DNA of 60,000 bases from Membranipora membranacea (lineage: Eukaryota; Bryozoa; Gymnolaemata; Cheilostomatida; Membraniporidae), in the NCBI GenBank assembly GCA_914767715.1, contig OU612066.1, positions 30,914,283-30,974,282 of the forward strand, given 5' to 3'. Each line of letters starts with the position of its first letter. Position 1 is the stretch's first letter. This document shows, in pieces, positions 1 to 11,662 of this stretch. A program made the position numbers and the translations under genes. The notes below the pieces were generated by a model. That model was given only the letters and a program-made list of their open reading frames with translations. It was not told the origin of the DNA and made no database searches.

Positions 1-427
1 TCACTATTAGCTGATTTTGATTGGCAGTTCATGCAGGGGCTATCCCATTCTCCCTGACCAAATTTTCTCTCAGAACCTAGACTAAACTCATTGTTCTTGC
101 ACATGCGCAATTTAAAGTCACGCATGATTTATACTTAGCCTTACGACATCTACTTTGTGGTAACTATAGCCTAGTTTATCAGTGATCTACATGCCCAGTC
201 AGATCACGAGAGTCAGTATGAACAGTTTATTTGAGGGAAGAACCAAGATTTTTACTTGCTCAGTATCGACTCAAGTGTAACCTCTAGACCCTATATCAAA
301 ACAGTAGACTACCAACATAACTAAAAAGAAACAGAAAGGTTCCAAACTAAAGGTTCCAAACTATTCATGCAGAATTATGATCTCTGGTGGTTCTCGTCAA
401 TCATTGTTTTGTTTCGATGTTTTTCAG

Positions 428-3400
428 GGAGGATGGACAGCACTACACCACTGCTCAATTAACAACCACGTAGCCATTGCTGAAATGTTACTGTATGCAG
501 GAGCAAACCCTAACATAAAGGGTTCGGTAAGTGCATTCATATCAACCCATATCATCTCTGAGAATGAATAACGTAATCTTTTCAAAGGTTTTGCTCGAAA
601 TTATTCAGCTAGAATTCGCACTGCGATAATGTCAAATAGCTATTGTGAGTTTTCAATAAATATTTCTGTGAACTCTCAAGTGGTTTCCCTAAAACCTTCC
701 ATGTCAATTTGCCGTGGATCTGATTTTTGTAACAAAAGGCTTACCCACTTGCAAAGGATGGTGACTAAACATGACATCACTTATTTTGCAATAATTTTGT
801 TTCTAGAAAAATAGTGGCCCAGCACCAAAGCCTGATTTAACAGGCGTGATGGTGGGACTTTATTTTGAGTATTTAAGCCGCTTAAGTATTTTAAGTGTGA
901 TGAAACAACTTTGAAAGTTTTATTACTAGAAAGCGGGATTTTAGGTCTGGGGTCTAAATGAGGTCGGATGGTTGCGAATAGTGGTAAGTGAAGTTGATCA
1001 CATCGTTGAACCTAGGCTTAATGTGTAAGTCAATTATAGCAACAAGGGAATCAAACACTCTGTAAGTTTGTAATCATGTATTAATGCTGATTTTCTTTTA
1101 AGAATGGAGAAACAGCTGAAAGACTGGCACCTCTTAGTGAGATGAAAGAGCTGATTAAAAGTCATAACAACTCAAACAGCAGGTAAAGTCTGCCACTTAT
1201 TGAACCTTATATAAGCATATAAGCTGGTCAAACACACTGACCGGAACTAATGTGACACAATCACAAACAAGGAGGATTCATTATATGACGAAAGTTTTGA
1301 TCCTCACAAAAAAACCAATGGCATGTTCCATACCTGTTTTTATAATACACTCACATTCATTTATGATCTCGATACCCTGTGATATCGTTTATCAGCACGG
1401 GTCTACCGACTGTATCCTAATGTGGCACAGTAGCATTTGAGGTCGGATGCCCTTCCTGACCCCACCATAATCCGCCAGGAATCAAACACTGGACCTCTCG
1501 ATTGAATGACCCACACCCTACCCATTACACCATGGCCACTCCCTATCTGTCTTTTAATATCCCCATCTTAACTTACTTGAATATGCATATTTCCATTGAG
1601 CTAGTATACCAATTAGATACATATTACAACTATAATGTGAGGCATTTCCTATCACAGGGACCATGACACTGGAATGAAGAGGCGGAGCCTATTGATACCA
1701 TCTAAAGGAGGAAAAATAGGTGATTCAGAGCTGGGCTTCGAGTTGGAACTTCAAAAATCATCAATGAACAGCAGTAGATTTGTCATATGCACCAAATGTC
1801 CAGCTCAAAACTGCAGTGTGCAGCTCGGTAAGAAAAAATCTGTATCTGTCACCACAGATATTAGGAAATTTATAATTGAAAGGCTTTCTTCCAGTGATTT
1901 TATTGAAATTTATCGACAACAGGAGATGAAACAATATTATTTGTTCATGATAAACATACTTCCCGACTGCGGAAACATTGGAAGATTACAATTACAATTA
2001 CACATTCATATTAGTATCTCCGTATTATGTCCCCCTGATATAAAAGGGGATAACTCTGACTTTGCAATGCGTTTCAACTTGTATGCAGCTAAAATCTCCA
2101 TTTGTTATCTTTGTATACTCCATCAGGACAGAGTGAGATTCTACTGAGCCATGTTTATGAGTTTTGGCCTCCAAGTATCAATCTGGGCACACCAGCGATA
2201 CTTACAGTGAACTGTGTACCCACCAGTAAGTCAGACAACGACCAGAACCAGATCATACTGAAACTGGAGGATGGTAGTGAGGTGGCAGAAGTAAAAGATA
2301 AATACACAAACAGCACAAATGTGAGTATATAATAAAATTATCCGATCATATAAGTTGCAACCCTCTCTGAGTCAACGAGGAACTATCCAGGTGGCAAAGT
2401 GGTTGAGTGAGCTTGGTTTTAGCGATAGAAGGCCAGAGCATACTGTAGCTGGTTTATCTAAACTGTGTTGTATTCAAGGATGTTTAACTTCACTGTGAAA
2501 GACAAATGTGATGTGCGATCTGCTTTGGTTCCGTATTTTGCCCGCTCCCTATTCTACATTTACATTAAACTTTTAGGATGTGTATCTCCGATTGTTACAA
2601 AACATTTTTCCACACACTGTGTAATAGGCTAAGAACATAAAGTCGTGCTAGCAATTCTAGAATAATTTTGAGGGTTACAAATGCATTTTTCATATTAGCT
2701 CCTGAGCACAGAGAGTGATAAACCCTTCTTGTTCATGACAGAAATCCTTAGAGGATGGGCTACAAAATGATATAAGTTTTATCCCAGTCAAAGACTGTGC
2801 ATAGAAGTACTCGAATGTGTTCGTGTAGTTTTGTTGTCGGAGATTACTTTGTCTGCGCGATAAAAGTGAAAATATAAGGAGCACCTTCATAGTTATGTGC
2901 ACCCCTCATTTTTGATTGGATTCAGTTTTCAGTCATCACATGGAATCAAATTATGCTGTATCGTTCAAGGATATTACATGCAATAGTTTATTGCTTGATC
3001 ATTGTGCTCCTGTTTGTTTTGTCTAGACAAATTCTGTGAGAAGCTGTTCGACTATCGGCCATAGAATTTGATGTTGGTCAAGTTGAGTGGAGGTCATGTA
3101 TTTTTGTTTTGCTTTTGTTTTCAGGGTAAACATAAGTTCACAGTATCTGATCTAGGAAGGATGTTCATTGTATCACGCCTAGCTAAGGAGACTTATGTGG
3201 TACCGCTTCACGGAGGTCTAAAGTATCACTCCTTATACAATGACCTCTCTATCAATATACAGAAGAATGGTTTGAGCTCAGAATCGTATATCTCATTCCA
3301 GGTTTGTGGTCATATTTTTCTACCTTAGCCAATTATTTAAAAAAAAGCCCATGGATATATTTCTGTAGTGAGGCCTCGAATATAAACTTAAAAGAGATTT

Positions 3401-4643
3401 AGTGCTAGGATAAAATGTATCTTGAAGAGACCATGCACATTGTGGAGAGAAATTATCTGCTGTTTCAATGATACAAGACAAGATAAGATCCAATATATAA
3501 CATTTTGTTCAACTTGAAGCGAGGCCATTATTACTTGCTCATGAATTTTGAACAAAAAATTTGAATGTAAGATCATCTTCATTTTGGTCTTTACAGCATA
3601 GCACCTTCAATAATTCTATGCTTTGTTATGCACATTTTTCACAGCCGTGATGACATGTTTTGTAGCTTTACCCCGTCGCTGTCGAGATAGTACATAAGGT
3701 ACAGAGACAGTATGAAGGTATACGTAGTATAGGACCAGTATGTGAGATCACTCATACAGACATCGAGCCCATGACACGTCGACTAGTCAGCTGTACAGTG
3801 CCACTACCTCCAGACTACTACAGTAAGAAAGGGGCGGAGACTAGGCTAGTCATAGTATCTGGCACAGGTGATGGAGACAACTCTACTGAAGTGGTGGAGA
3901 AAGTCCAGGTCAAAACACATTCTTGTGTTGAGTTCCTGACACGGTTCTTGACCTGGTGAGTCCATCGCATTGTACACTGTCTATTTGTTTATAACCATAG
4001 GAGCTTGCTTCAGTGAGGATAACTCCTATTTTCCAGTGATAAAAAGAAAAGTTTTTGAAATTCTCTCAATCTGTGATTCTTACAACGGAGCTAGCACAAT
4101 ATTCAGTGTAGTTGAAGGAAGATGATAAGAATATTATCCCTCTTCTGTACACATATTCCTGACTTTAGACTCGCACTGACACGTAATTATAATTGCAGGA
4201 AAGTTGCGGTACTGATTTCATCCCAACCAAATCTGAACTTGAAACCGATAGCCAAAGCTTGCGTCCAAGTACGAAAGTTCACACACAAACGAATGGAGCT
4301 AGTGAAATACTGGGTTCTCTACAAGCAGGAGTATGTTGGTCAGTATGCCATCGCTATCGTGGTAGCACCAGCCGCTACCGGAGACACTCTGGTCGGTGAA
4401 ATGATGGTGAAGAGAGGATATTCCAATGCTCGATTCTTCACAGATCCCGCACCTCGCCTCATCTGTGAAGGTGACACATCACATCTAGAGCTGTTAGACG
4501 GTGATAACAAGACAGCGTCTGTGACTTACTTTAACAAACATAAAAGTGTCGGACATCTGAACACAATGTTCTCAGCTAGCCGCCCGTTAGGCTTTAAGAT
4601 ACTTACAATGGACGACGAGGTTATAGGAGAAGGTGAAATCTAA
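428..4643 (+). CDS. ankyrin-repeat protein with ZU5-like C-terminal region (5' partial, seven exons)
   Basis: Exons read by eye: 428-526, 1103-1182, 1658-1827, 2127-2320, 3125-3301, 3666-3955 and 4199-4643. All are flanked by AG/GT and their phases agree, giving one frame of 484 codons ending at TAA 4641-4643. The first exon is exactly one 33-residue ankyrin repeat (GGWTALHHCS... AGANPNIKGS), and the second finishes the next repeat (NGETAERL). The middle exons are not recognised. Exons 5-6 look like a ZU5 domain: a glycine-rich entry, the run YISFQ then LYPVAVEI, a GPVCEI motif, PLPPDY, and a final segment around CVEFLTRFLTW that sits where ZU5 domains end. The last 150 residues could be a UPA-like or other beta-rich tail; no Death domain is seen. 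Such proteins usually act as intracellular adaptors. The start and earlier repeats lie left of the window. The gene family is inferred; the exon chain is directly visible. Confidence 0.72.
1335..1545 (-). repeat. tRNA-derived SINE, copy 1 (in an intron)
   Basis: Read on the minus strand it starts GGGAGTGGCCATGGTGTAAT, an A-box-like tRNA head. A B-box-like GTTTGATTCC follows, then a body with GGGCATCCGACCTCAA. It matches the plus-strand copy at 56217-56465 through head, body and tail (shared GTAGACCCGT and ATCACAGGGTATCGAGA). It lies in the intron between the second and third visible exons of the ankyrin gene. Confidence 0.75.
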
Positions 4644-4649
4644 TACGAA

Positions 4650-4757
4650 TTATACTATATTATATAATATCATATTGTATAATATAATATTATATAATAT
4701 AATATTATATTATATTATATTATATTATATTATATTATATTATATCATATTATATTT
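4650..4757. repeat. AT microsatellite (TATAT/TATTA)
   Basis: About 108 bases made only of short A/T units, starting within ten bases of the stop codon of the ankyrin gene, so most of the 3' UTR is this repeat. An AATAAA polyadenylation signal follows at 4786-4791. Confidence 0.9.
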
Positions 4758-4785
4758 TCTGCTCGTGTAATAAGCTAGGGGGAAA

Positions 4786-4791
4786 AATAAA
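4786..4791 (+). promoter_or_regulatory. polyadenylation signal of the ankyrin gene
   Basis: AATAAA 143 bases after the stop codon, just beyond the AT microsatellite. It is the first canonical signal in the 3' flank. Confidence 0.6.
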
Positions 4792-5327
4792 GATCTTCAC
4801 ATATTTCACACTCTTAATCATGCCACGGTTATGTAACAGGTAGCCAGATGTAAAACCGGCTTGAGTTTCAGGTTTTACTGTTACCAAGGGACCTGGTTCA
4901 GATTTATGATTGAGGCATATTCATTGTTTAATCAATAAAACTTCAGGCAGGAACTGTCATGTAACTTCAATACTAAAAAAAACCGTGTACCTCAACAATA
5001 CCAGTATAGTCCATAAGACACCTAGCTAAAAGTGTTAAAAAAAGTGTGGCAACAAGGAATCAAATTTACTAGATCAGACTTTTTTGCTGATTTCAAATAT
5101 CTGGTTTCTACACCTCTCAGTCTGCCAGTTAAGATGTTATTTAGGGTTATAGCTCCGAAGACACAAATATCTATATTTAAGTTTATTTTTTCGGAAGGGA
5201 GCAACAATTTGACAGCATTTATATGTGTCTTAATAACAATAGCCTATGTGATCCCATTATTTTGCCTTAGTATAGCCTGTTGTGTACTGTCTGATTTAAA
5301 AAACCACACAGTTTGTCCCTTGATATA

Positions 5328-5330
<3 letters not shown>

Positions 5331-5361
<31 letters not shown>
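5331..5361. repeat. (AT)n microsatellite
   Basis: About 15 perfect AT dinucleotides within the left arm of the foldback element; absent from the matching place of the right arm, so it grew after the arms formed. Confidence 0.9.
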
Positions 5362-5362
<1 letters not shown>

Positions 5363-6563
5363 TGTTTATATATCTATTTACCTACAGACTACATATTCTG
5401 CTTAGTAAAAAAATCACTATGGCATACATTCAACCAAAATCCATTTGGCTTGCTCCACACAATAGTAATTAAATGGGACTGATTGCCTCTGACAACCGTG
5501 TTGCACAACATTCAGGGAAAATTTGGTAGCTCAACTTTGCGAAGGTTCAGTGGATATAATATATTCAATGACATTGCCTGATGTGTGATTTGATTGAGAG
5601 CACCATTCCTTAAACTTGTCTTCCCTACAAAATTTATAATATCGCCAATAACAAAAAATGAAGCGAAGATTTATTCTCACTAGCGCATATCATAACTAAT
5701 TTGAATAGAATCATCGACTCGCTACTGGTTTTGATTTGAATGTATTATAATCACATTCAGTCTCCCTGATAAAAATTGTTTCTCTCCTTGTGTGACAACC
5801 TTTGAATAATAAGCGCTGTTCTCTAAAATTTCTTTTGGTCTCAGTTTTTTACCTGATCTGCCTTATTCTGTAAATAACTCTGTGGTAATAATGAAATACA
5901 TTCACCACATGCAGACATAATTCATTCACTGTTGAGCAGGCAAAATAACCTATTGACTTAATGTTTTTGTTTTGTCAGATCTTAACCTATGTACTAGGCC
6001 ACATGACTGCTTCTCAAGACCCGAAGATACCCTCCCAATACTGTAACATCTCAAAAGCCCTCCCCGCCCCTTAAAACAGCATGCAGGCTCTGCACGATAT
6101 CATGTTTGCACTGCTGCTGTGATTGGTGTTTTCATCCAATAGTCTGGGCAACTGATATGTAGGGGAGGCAATTGGAAATTTCATAGACATGATGTTATAT
6201 AGTTTAGGTTCAAGTGATGATCAGTTCTCAGGTTTGTGATGGTTGCAACTCTGCTCAGATGCAGATTCCGATTTATATATTTTTTACCCCACCATACGGT
6301 TGAGGATGGGATCTACGCATATACATATCAAAAACACCTTCACGCTATCATTCATTAATTGACCGAAAAAAGGGTTAATAGCCTATATTTCTCTGGTCAA
6401 ACTATTAATTGAATAAATCAGAGCGGGTATAATTCTCAGACCAAGAGAGCTTTCAGAACCCTACGCTTATTATTCAAAGGCCATCGCGCAAGGAGGGACA
6501 CAATTTTTATAAGGGAGACTGAATGTGCTTATAATACCTTCGAAGCAAAACAAGTGGCGAGTC

Positions 6564-8302
6564 TATGATTCCATACTTGCCAAGTAATCTAAATACAAAA
6601 TAGGGAGATTCCAATTTACGGCGATACTGCACCACAACGTGGTGCTTCGAGGGTGCGAAGCACCCGACTCACCCACCTGGGGGTTTGGGGGAAGGTGTGA
6701 GCCCCCCAACGGGATACGGGGCGGAGCCCCGTCTGCAGAAGCTCTGAGAGCGTTTCCAGCCACTAGGAAGGGCTAAAAAGGTATATTTGACCCCAAATAA
6801 TTTCATGTTTGTACTAGTACCAGACTTGCCAACCTAATTTTTCCAAAATGAGTACAAAAATTTGCAAAATGCTTAAAAATGAGTACAAAACTCCAGGGTG
6901 CCTCAAATGACCAGAAAACGCCCCAAAAAAATTTTCGCGCTACGCGCGAAAAATGCTATTATCACAGTAAGTAGTCCTTAGTAGCGTAGGAGTGCAGATC
7001 ACTCAACTTTAGTCTTTTTCCCTTTGCGTTGTAAGGTGCAATCTGCTAATAATAAATGAGAAATTGTTTGTAACCTAGCCTGTCTGACAAGACAGGCTAT
7101 TTGAAACCCTGTTTGCTCATCCTCCCTGGTTTGCCCTTGAAACACTGGGTCAGGAGATCTGAGTTATCTCACCCCAACAAGGAGGTAGACAACTTTGTTA
7201 CTCTGATTAAAGAAAAGTTGAAGTTGGCAGAACCACCATATTCTACAATGGATTACTAGTTATGTTGTGTCTCATTGAAGAAAAGTTGCAATTTGGCTCA
7301 TGCAAAACTTGGACAGGTAAAAAGTCAACTGTAAATCAACATCATGGTTTTCTGCAGCCAATACCAGATTTTTAGTCTATTATTTAACCATGACAACCAA
7401 GTAAACACTAAAGATAAAAGATGCGTTTTTGATTGCCTAATTAGATGAACAGGCGTTTGGAAAACCATAAATGAGTACAACTAGCGTTTTGCGTTTAAAA
7501 CTCAATTAGTGTCAAATAAGCGTTTACAAACGCTTTATGCGTACAGGTTGGCAAGTATGTAGTACTAAAATATCAAACTGAGGTGAAATACACTTTAAAC
7601 AATTACAATCAATCCATGGGCCCCTGGGACTCTTACATACATGCCTTTACAGTGTCAATGTCCAGTATCAAACACCTCATTGGCAAAGTCAAGACAGGCT
7701 ACAAGTGCCCATGCATCATCAAGATCTGAAAATGTGCTCAGTCACAGACAGTGAGAATCCAGATCAGGTACTATATTTGTGTTTGACTAACATTAAATAT
7801 GTTTCAAAGTCTTTGGTCCGAGCTTTGTTAAATTGTAGTGGACCTACCTTTGGAATTGTTAGGTTTCTATTTTACTTCACTTAAATTTAACTAGAATAGA
7901 CTACAAAATTAATACTAAAAAATGTGTGATTGTGATCTGAAAGGAAATGAAAACTAAAGGTATGCACTTGACTAGCTACTTTATATTGTGACCAATGACA
8001 GTCAGTGTTGTGAGTTATGAGAGGATGCTATTGGTCATTTACAATAATAGGCTAAATCTTAACAGAACAGGTAAATTTGTTAGGATTGTTTAATTTGATA
8101 ATTCCTTTCAATTTTGTGTGCAAAGACCTTAACAGTAACTAGTCAACAACAACATGTGCTTGGATAACTATCAAAAAATTGCGATTTGACTGTTTTCTCT
8201 AAAATCTGGAGGAAATAGTGAGATTTACAAAAAGTGGGAGGTGGGTGTAAAAATCTGGAGGGTCACGCCTAAATCGGGAGACTTGGCAAGTATGTATGAT
8301 TC
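6564..8302. mobile_element. hAT-like non-autonomous DNA transposon with 8-bp target duplication
   Basis: The element is 6572-8294, with terminal inverted repeats CATACTTGCCAAGT at the left and its reverse complement (one base shorter) at the right. TATGATTC is duplicated at 6564-6571 and 8295-8302. An 8-bp duplication is typical of hAT transposases. The empty site is preserved in the opposite arm of the surrounding foldback element near 5700-5720 (reverse strand reads GCGAGTCGATGATTCTATTC without insertion). It contains no transposase. A GC-rich patch with short hairpins (6635-6760, for example GGGGCGGAGCCCC) lies near the left end. Confidence 0.82.
6815..7565. mobile_element. small TIR element nested in the hAT-like element
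   Basis: The element is 6821-7559, with ends CAGACTTGCCAACCT and AGGTTGGCAAGTATG. It is flanked by TAGTAC at 6815-6820 and 7560-7565. The ends resemble those of its host (both contain ACTTGCCAA), which suggests the same transposase moved both. The flanking duplication reads as 6 bp, not 8. No coding capacity. Confidence 0.6.
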
Positions 8303-9025
8303 CATCCGAATTTGTTATGATATGTGCTATTCAGGCCTTTCTATCAGAATTAAATCATTCTTTTCACTTGTTTTTATTGGTGAATACTTTAAATTTTGTA
8401 GGACGACAAATCTACAGAATGGTACGCTCATTGGACTCATTCTGATCCTGCTCTACTGTTCACACTTCAGCCAATGTCATTGAACACATTATATCCACTG
8501 AACCTACACGAAGTTGAGCTACCAAATTTTACCTGGCAGTTGTTCAACACGGTCGTCAGAGGTAATCAGTCAGTCAGCAATTTTTTGACCAAGCAGTATA
8601 TGTAGTATGTAGGTATATATACAGTATACATATAATAATACCAAAGCACGAAGTGTGTGGTTGTTAAATCAGACAGTACACAACAGGCTATACTGAGGCA
8701 AAGCAATGGGATTACATAAGCAATTATTAGATTTATCTCCTGCATTTTTATATGAGATGAAAAATTAATTTTCTCCTGAACTGACCAACTGAGAGGTGAA
8801 GAACTGAGACACAGTATTTAGGCAAGGTATCTACACATAGAAATGCTGAAAGATAGATTTGGATGTCTTCCGAACTAGAACCCTGATTAACTTTTTAACC
8901 GGCAGACTGATAGGTGCAGAAACCGGATATTTGAAACAAATCGGCATAAAATTTTGATCTAGCAAATTTAATTTCCTTTTGGCCCGCTACCGTTAAAATA
9001 AACACATTTTTTGGAACACTTATAG

Positions 9026-9052
9026 CAGGGAGAATTCTCCATTCTCCCTGCT
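9026..9052. repeat. perfect short hairpin
   Basis: GCAGGGAGAA and its exact complement flank a seven-base centre, inside the tandem 119-bp units at the right end of the foldback element. Confidence 0.6.
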
Positions 9053-9324
9053 TATAGCTAGGTGTCTTCTGGACTATACAGATATTTGAAATCAACATAG
9101 AATTCTGATCTAGTAAATTCAATTCCCTGTTGGCCTGCTTTCGTTAAAATAAACACATTTTTTTGATCTTTTATAGCTAGGTGTCTTCTGGACTATGCAG
9201 ATAATTGAAAAAGGACATAAAATTCTGATTTAGCAAAATTAAATCCATGTTGCCCTGGTTCAGTTAAAATAAAGCGAAAAATAGCTTTTGGTGACTTCTG
9301 GTTAATAATTTTAGTTTGATCTGT

Positions 9325-10180
9325 CCAAAGATTTTCAGCTCAGAAGTTGGCGGTTTTGTAGCGCTTGTGTTGGCGTGGCAACAGATGCTTTTTTGAGCAT
9401 GCTGTGATGTGATGATCTGTCTGGCCAAAGCGTGCAATGGTGGCCGAGCAATTGGTTCTGCTTGGGTAGGGTTGGCCAGCAGTAGTTGTCAGGGTTGTTA
9501 TGCCTGTGTGTTTGTCATCTGTTGTTATAGCCACACTGCTTGCGGATCGACTCTGTGATACAAGTATCTGCACCGTATAGCGACAATGCCACAAACTGGC
9601 CCAATTGACATAATTACAGTTTGCCTATAGAAGCTAACATTTATCCAGTTGTGGTGGGGTGACTTTCCAGTTTGAGCAATCAAGCACATTAAAATTAATC
9701 CAAAAGCTACGGTGCAAAGATAACCAACCTTAATTGATTGGTGCACATTCGCAAACTTCTGGTCTCTAGGGTAGAGCCCATTGTCTAGAATCATACCCTT
9801 TCACTATTACACTTAGTCTGATCAGGACTGATCACGTAGGGAATTTATGAACCATGACTCTGAATCTCAAAATTCCTCATATTCAGTATATCAAGTGTAA
9901 CAAGTGCTGCACCATTTAGGCTGGAATTCCTTTTTTTTTCACTAATACATTTGATCTACTAGCTTTAGCAATAAATTTTAGTCAAGCACTTATTCCTATG
10001 ATTAATATTACCTGTACATACATGAGTAGTCTACCATTTAATTGACATTGGTTTGTTCACATTGCAGTTCCTCACAATTATAATCCCATCTTCAACACTT
10101 GCAAAATAGAAATGTGAAAGCATAACTCCAAGTTAGACCGACATACATACAACTTAGTTTTCGGTGTGTAATATGGGTAC
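9325..10180. repeat. dispersed repeat, copy 1 (partner at 38315-38995)
   Basis: About 850 bases match 38315-38995 in the same orientation. Examples are TTTTGTAGCGCTTG (9353), AGTAGTTGTCAGGGTTGT (9481), GTGCTGCACCAT (9903), TATAATCCCATCTT (10079) and TAGTTTTCGGTGTGTA (10155). No reading frame of note and no terminal repeats were found, so the element class is unknown. Confidence 0.7.
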
Positions 10181-10701
10181 ATCGGTTGCGAGATGTCAAC
10201 CATGCCAATGTGAAAACAAACAATACTTGAGTAGTCAGTTAAATTAATCAAGTCGATATACAGGTGTTCAAAAGGAAGTGCCACAACAGCACACCACGCC
10301 CACGGTATCAATAGATGCACAAAAAACTCTTGCTTTATACAAAATGTTTACATTTTACCTAAATTGATCACTATTTTTTTTTGTGATTTGTAATTCATTT
10401 GGTGTTACATTGCTTCCTAATTTTGAGCTCATCGAACTTTTTATCTCATAACTGCTAGAGGAGAGAGATTAAATGATGTATGGGATACAGTCATAAGATT
10501 AGATAAAAACATCTCACTACTTGTAGGAATAGAACTGATTTAAAATATTGTGTGGATATATAAGCTTTGTGCATACAGTTAATCATAACTTATCATTTTC
10601 AATGGAATGGGTGGGAAATAAATCATGGAATCAGAGTCACGTAAGGCAAGGCAACCGAGGACTAGTCAAGATGACTTCAATGATAGAATGTGGTATGTAG
10701 A
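10181..10701. other. intergenic, nothing recognised
   Basis: AT-rich sequence between the dispersed repeat and the 3' end of the minus-strand GYCC gene. No coding exon, no obvious repeat and no canonical minus-strand AATAAA was seen. Confidence 0.4.
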
Positions 10702-11317
10702 CTAAAGTTTTCCAGTCTCTATGTCTGCTTGCCTTTCTTTACAGCAAAAACCATTTCCGTTTCCAAGTGACTTGCACCACCATCCAGTCGGCACAACTAA
10801 TAAAGGGGAGAATAGGCTTCCCTTGCGACACCTGCAGCAGACTACACACCTTGGTGCTGAGGGCTGAATCCTAGGATAATAACATTATCGATCTACCGTG
10901 TTTGGTGGATTCAGACAATCATGTATGATTTGAAACAAAAATGGTCTGTTCCTGCAATAGTTCTCCCCAGTAGCTGAAAGTTGAAAAAACATCATAAGAC
11001 ACAACAGATCAAGTTTCTGAAATAGAGTATTATTTACTTATGTGTTATAATATATGTCAGTGGCTCTATTTTGTTTATCAAACTTGAAAATAAACAATCA
11101 AATCATTCACTATGGCTTCCATGTAAATAATGTCCAACATCATTTTCAAGCATTTTAACACAGAGTATGTTTATGATATTGACGGTTTACTGAAGATACC
11201 AGTTGTCTAGTATGTCTGATAGTATTGATGATGACTACTTAACTTACCCTCTACTCTAAAGACAGATAATGCGGCCATCATACACAGGCTCAATGTAACA
11301 GCAAAATACAGCTTCAT
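10702..11317 (-). CDS. minimal GYCC-family secreted protein (two coding exons)
   Basis: The coding exons are too short to show as one long frame. Exon 1 (11317-11248) follows an acceptor directly before ATG and encodes a 23-residue signal peptide (MKLYFAVTLSLCMMAALSVF...). It ends in phase 1 before GTAAGTT. Exon 2 (10856-10702) starts in the matching phase after TCAG and ends in TAG, giving about 74 residues. It holds PRCVVCCRC, then one module ending GNGFCC, closely like the last part of the gene at 57.2-58.0 kb (ECVVCCNCPEG; GWWQCKSL). The N-terminal module of its relatives is missing, so this is a shortened version. The mature peptide is about 50 residues with 7 cysteines. Function unknown. 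Either it is a working short form or it is decaying; the splice phases agree, which favours expression. Confidence 0.6.
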
Positions 11318-11662
11318 TCTAAAATATCGAAATAGTCTTCATGAACCTATGAAGACTAATTATTTACATCTGATAATCTGAGAATATGAAAATTTTAGCC
11401 AGTGGTTGCAGTCAGGAAAATAGGCACAATAAATCACAGTATCACCAGCAAAATTCGATGTACTTTCCTTTCTACAATAACCTGTTGCCTGTTTCCAGAG
11501 ATTATTTCTTTTGTTGGTCAAAATCATTGTTGTTATATATAAAAACAAACTAATCAAAATTTATAATCTTTAAATTATTATAATGATCTAGCCAGTTGTT
11601 ACATAGGTTTTAGTTGAATTCTACCAAAATAGAAACTCATAGTTTAAACTTTGGTTACTCAC

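Larger units (their letters stand above)
4985..9285. mobile_element. large foldback-type inverted-repeat element, interrupted by a hAT-like insertion
   Basis: The left arm (about 4985-5900) and right arm (about 6360-6563 plus 8303-9140) are reverse complements at moderate identity over roughly 900 bases. Examples: 5470-5570 against 8480-8570, 5250-5310 against 8660-8720, 5035-5130 against 8900-8960, and 5700-5850 against 6430-6560. The loop is only about 450 bases. The outer right end carries two to three copies of a 119-bp unit (GGTGTCTTCTGGACTAT at 9061 and 9180), and the left tip matches this unit. No transposase reading frame is present, so the element is non-autonomous. Exact ends and target duplication were not resolved. 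Confidence 0.8.

Noticed and set aside
2380-2455. tRNA-like sequence (GGTGGCAAAGTGGTTGAG)
   Set aside because: Good A-box-like start but no B box and no cloverleaf; too degraded to call.
4193-4399. Alternative frame of the last ankyrin-gene exon
   Set aside because: The other frame is longer, joins the preceding exon in phase 2 and reaches the stop at 4643.
11360-11557. Minus-strand 65-residue frame containing TGYCRKEST
   Set aside because: It lies in the first intron of the 10.7 kb GYCC gene, and the homologous intron at 27.3 kb does not keep the frame; no CC motif.
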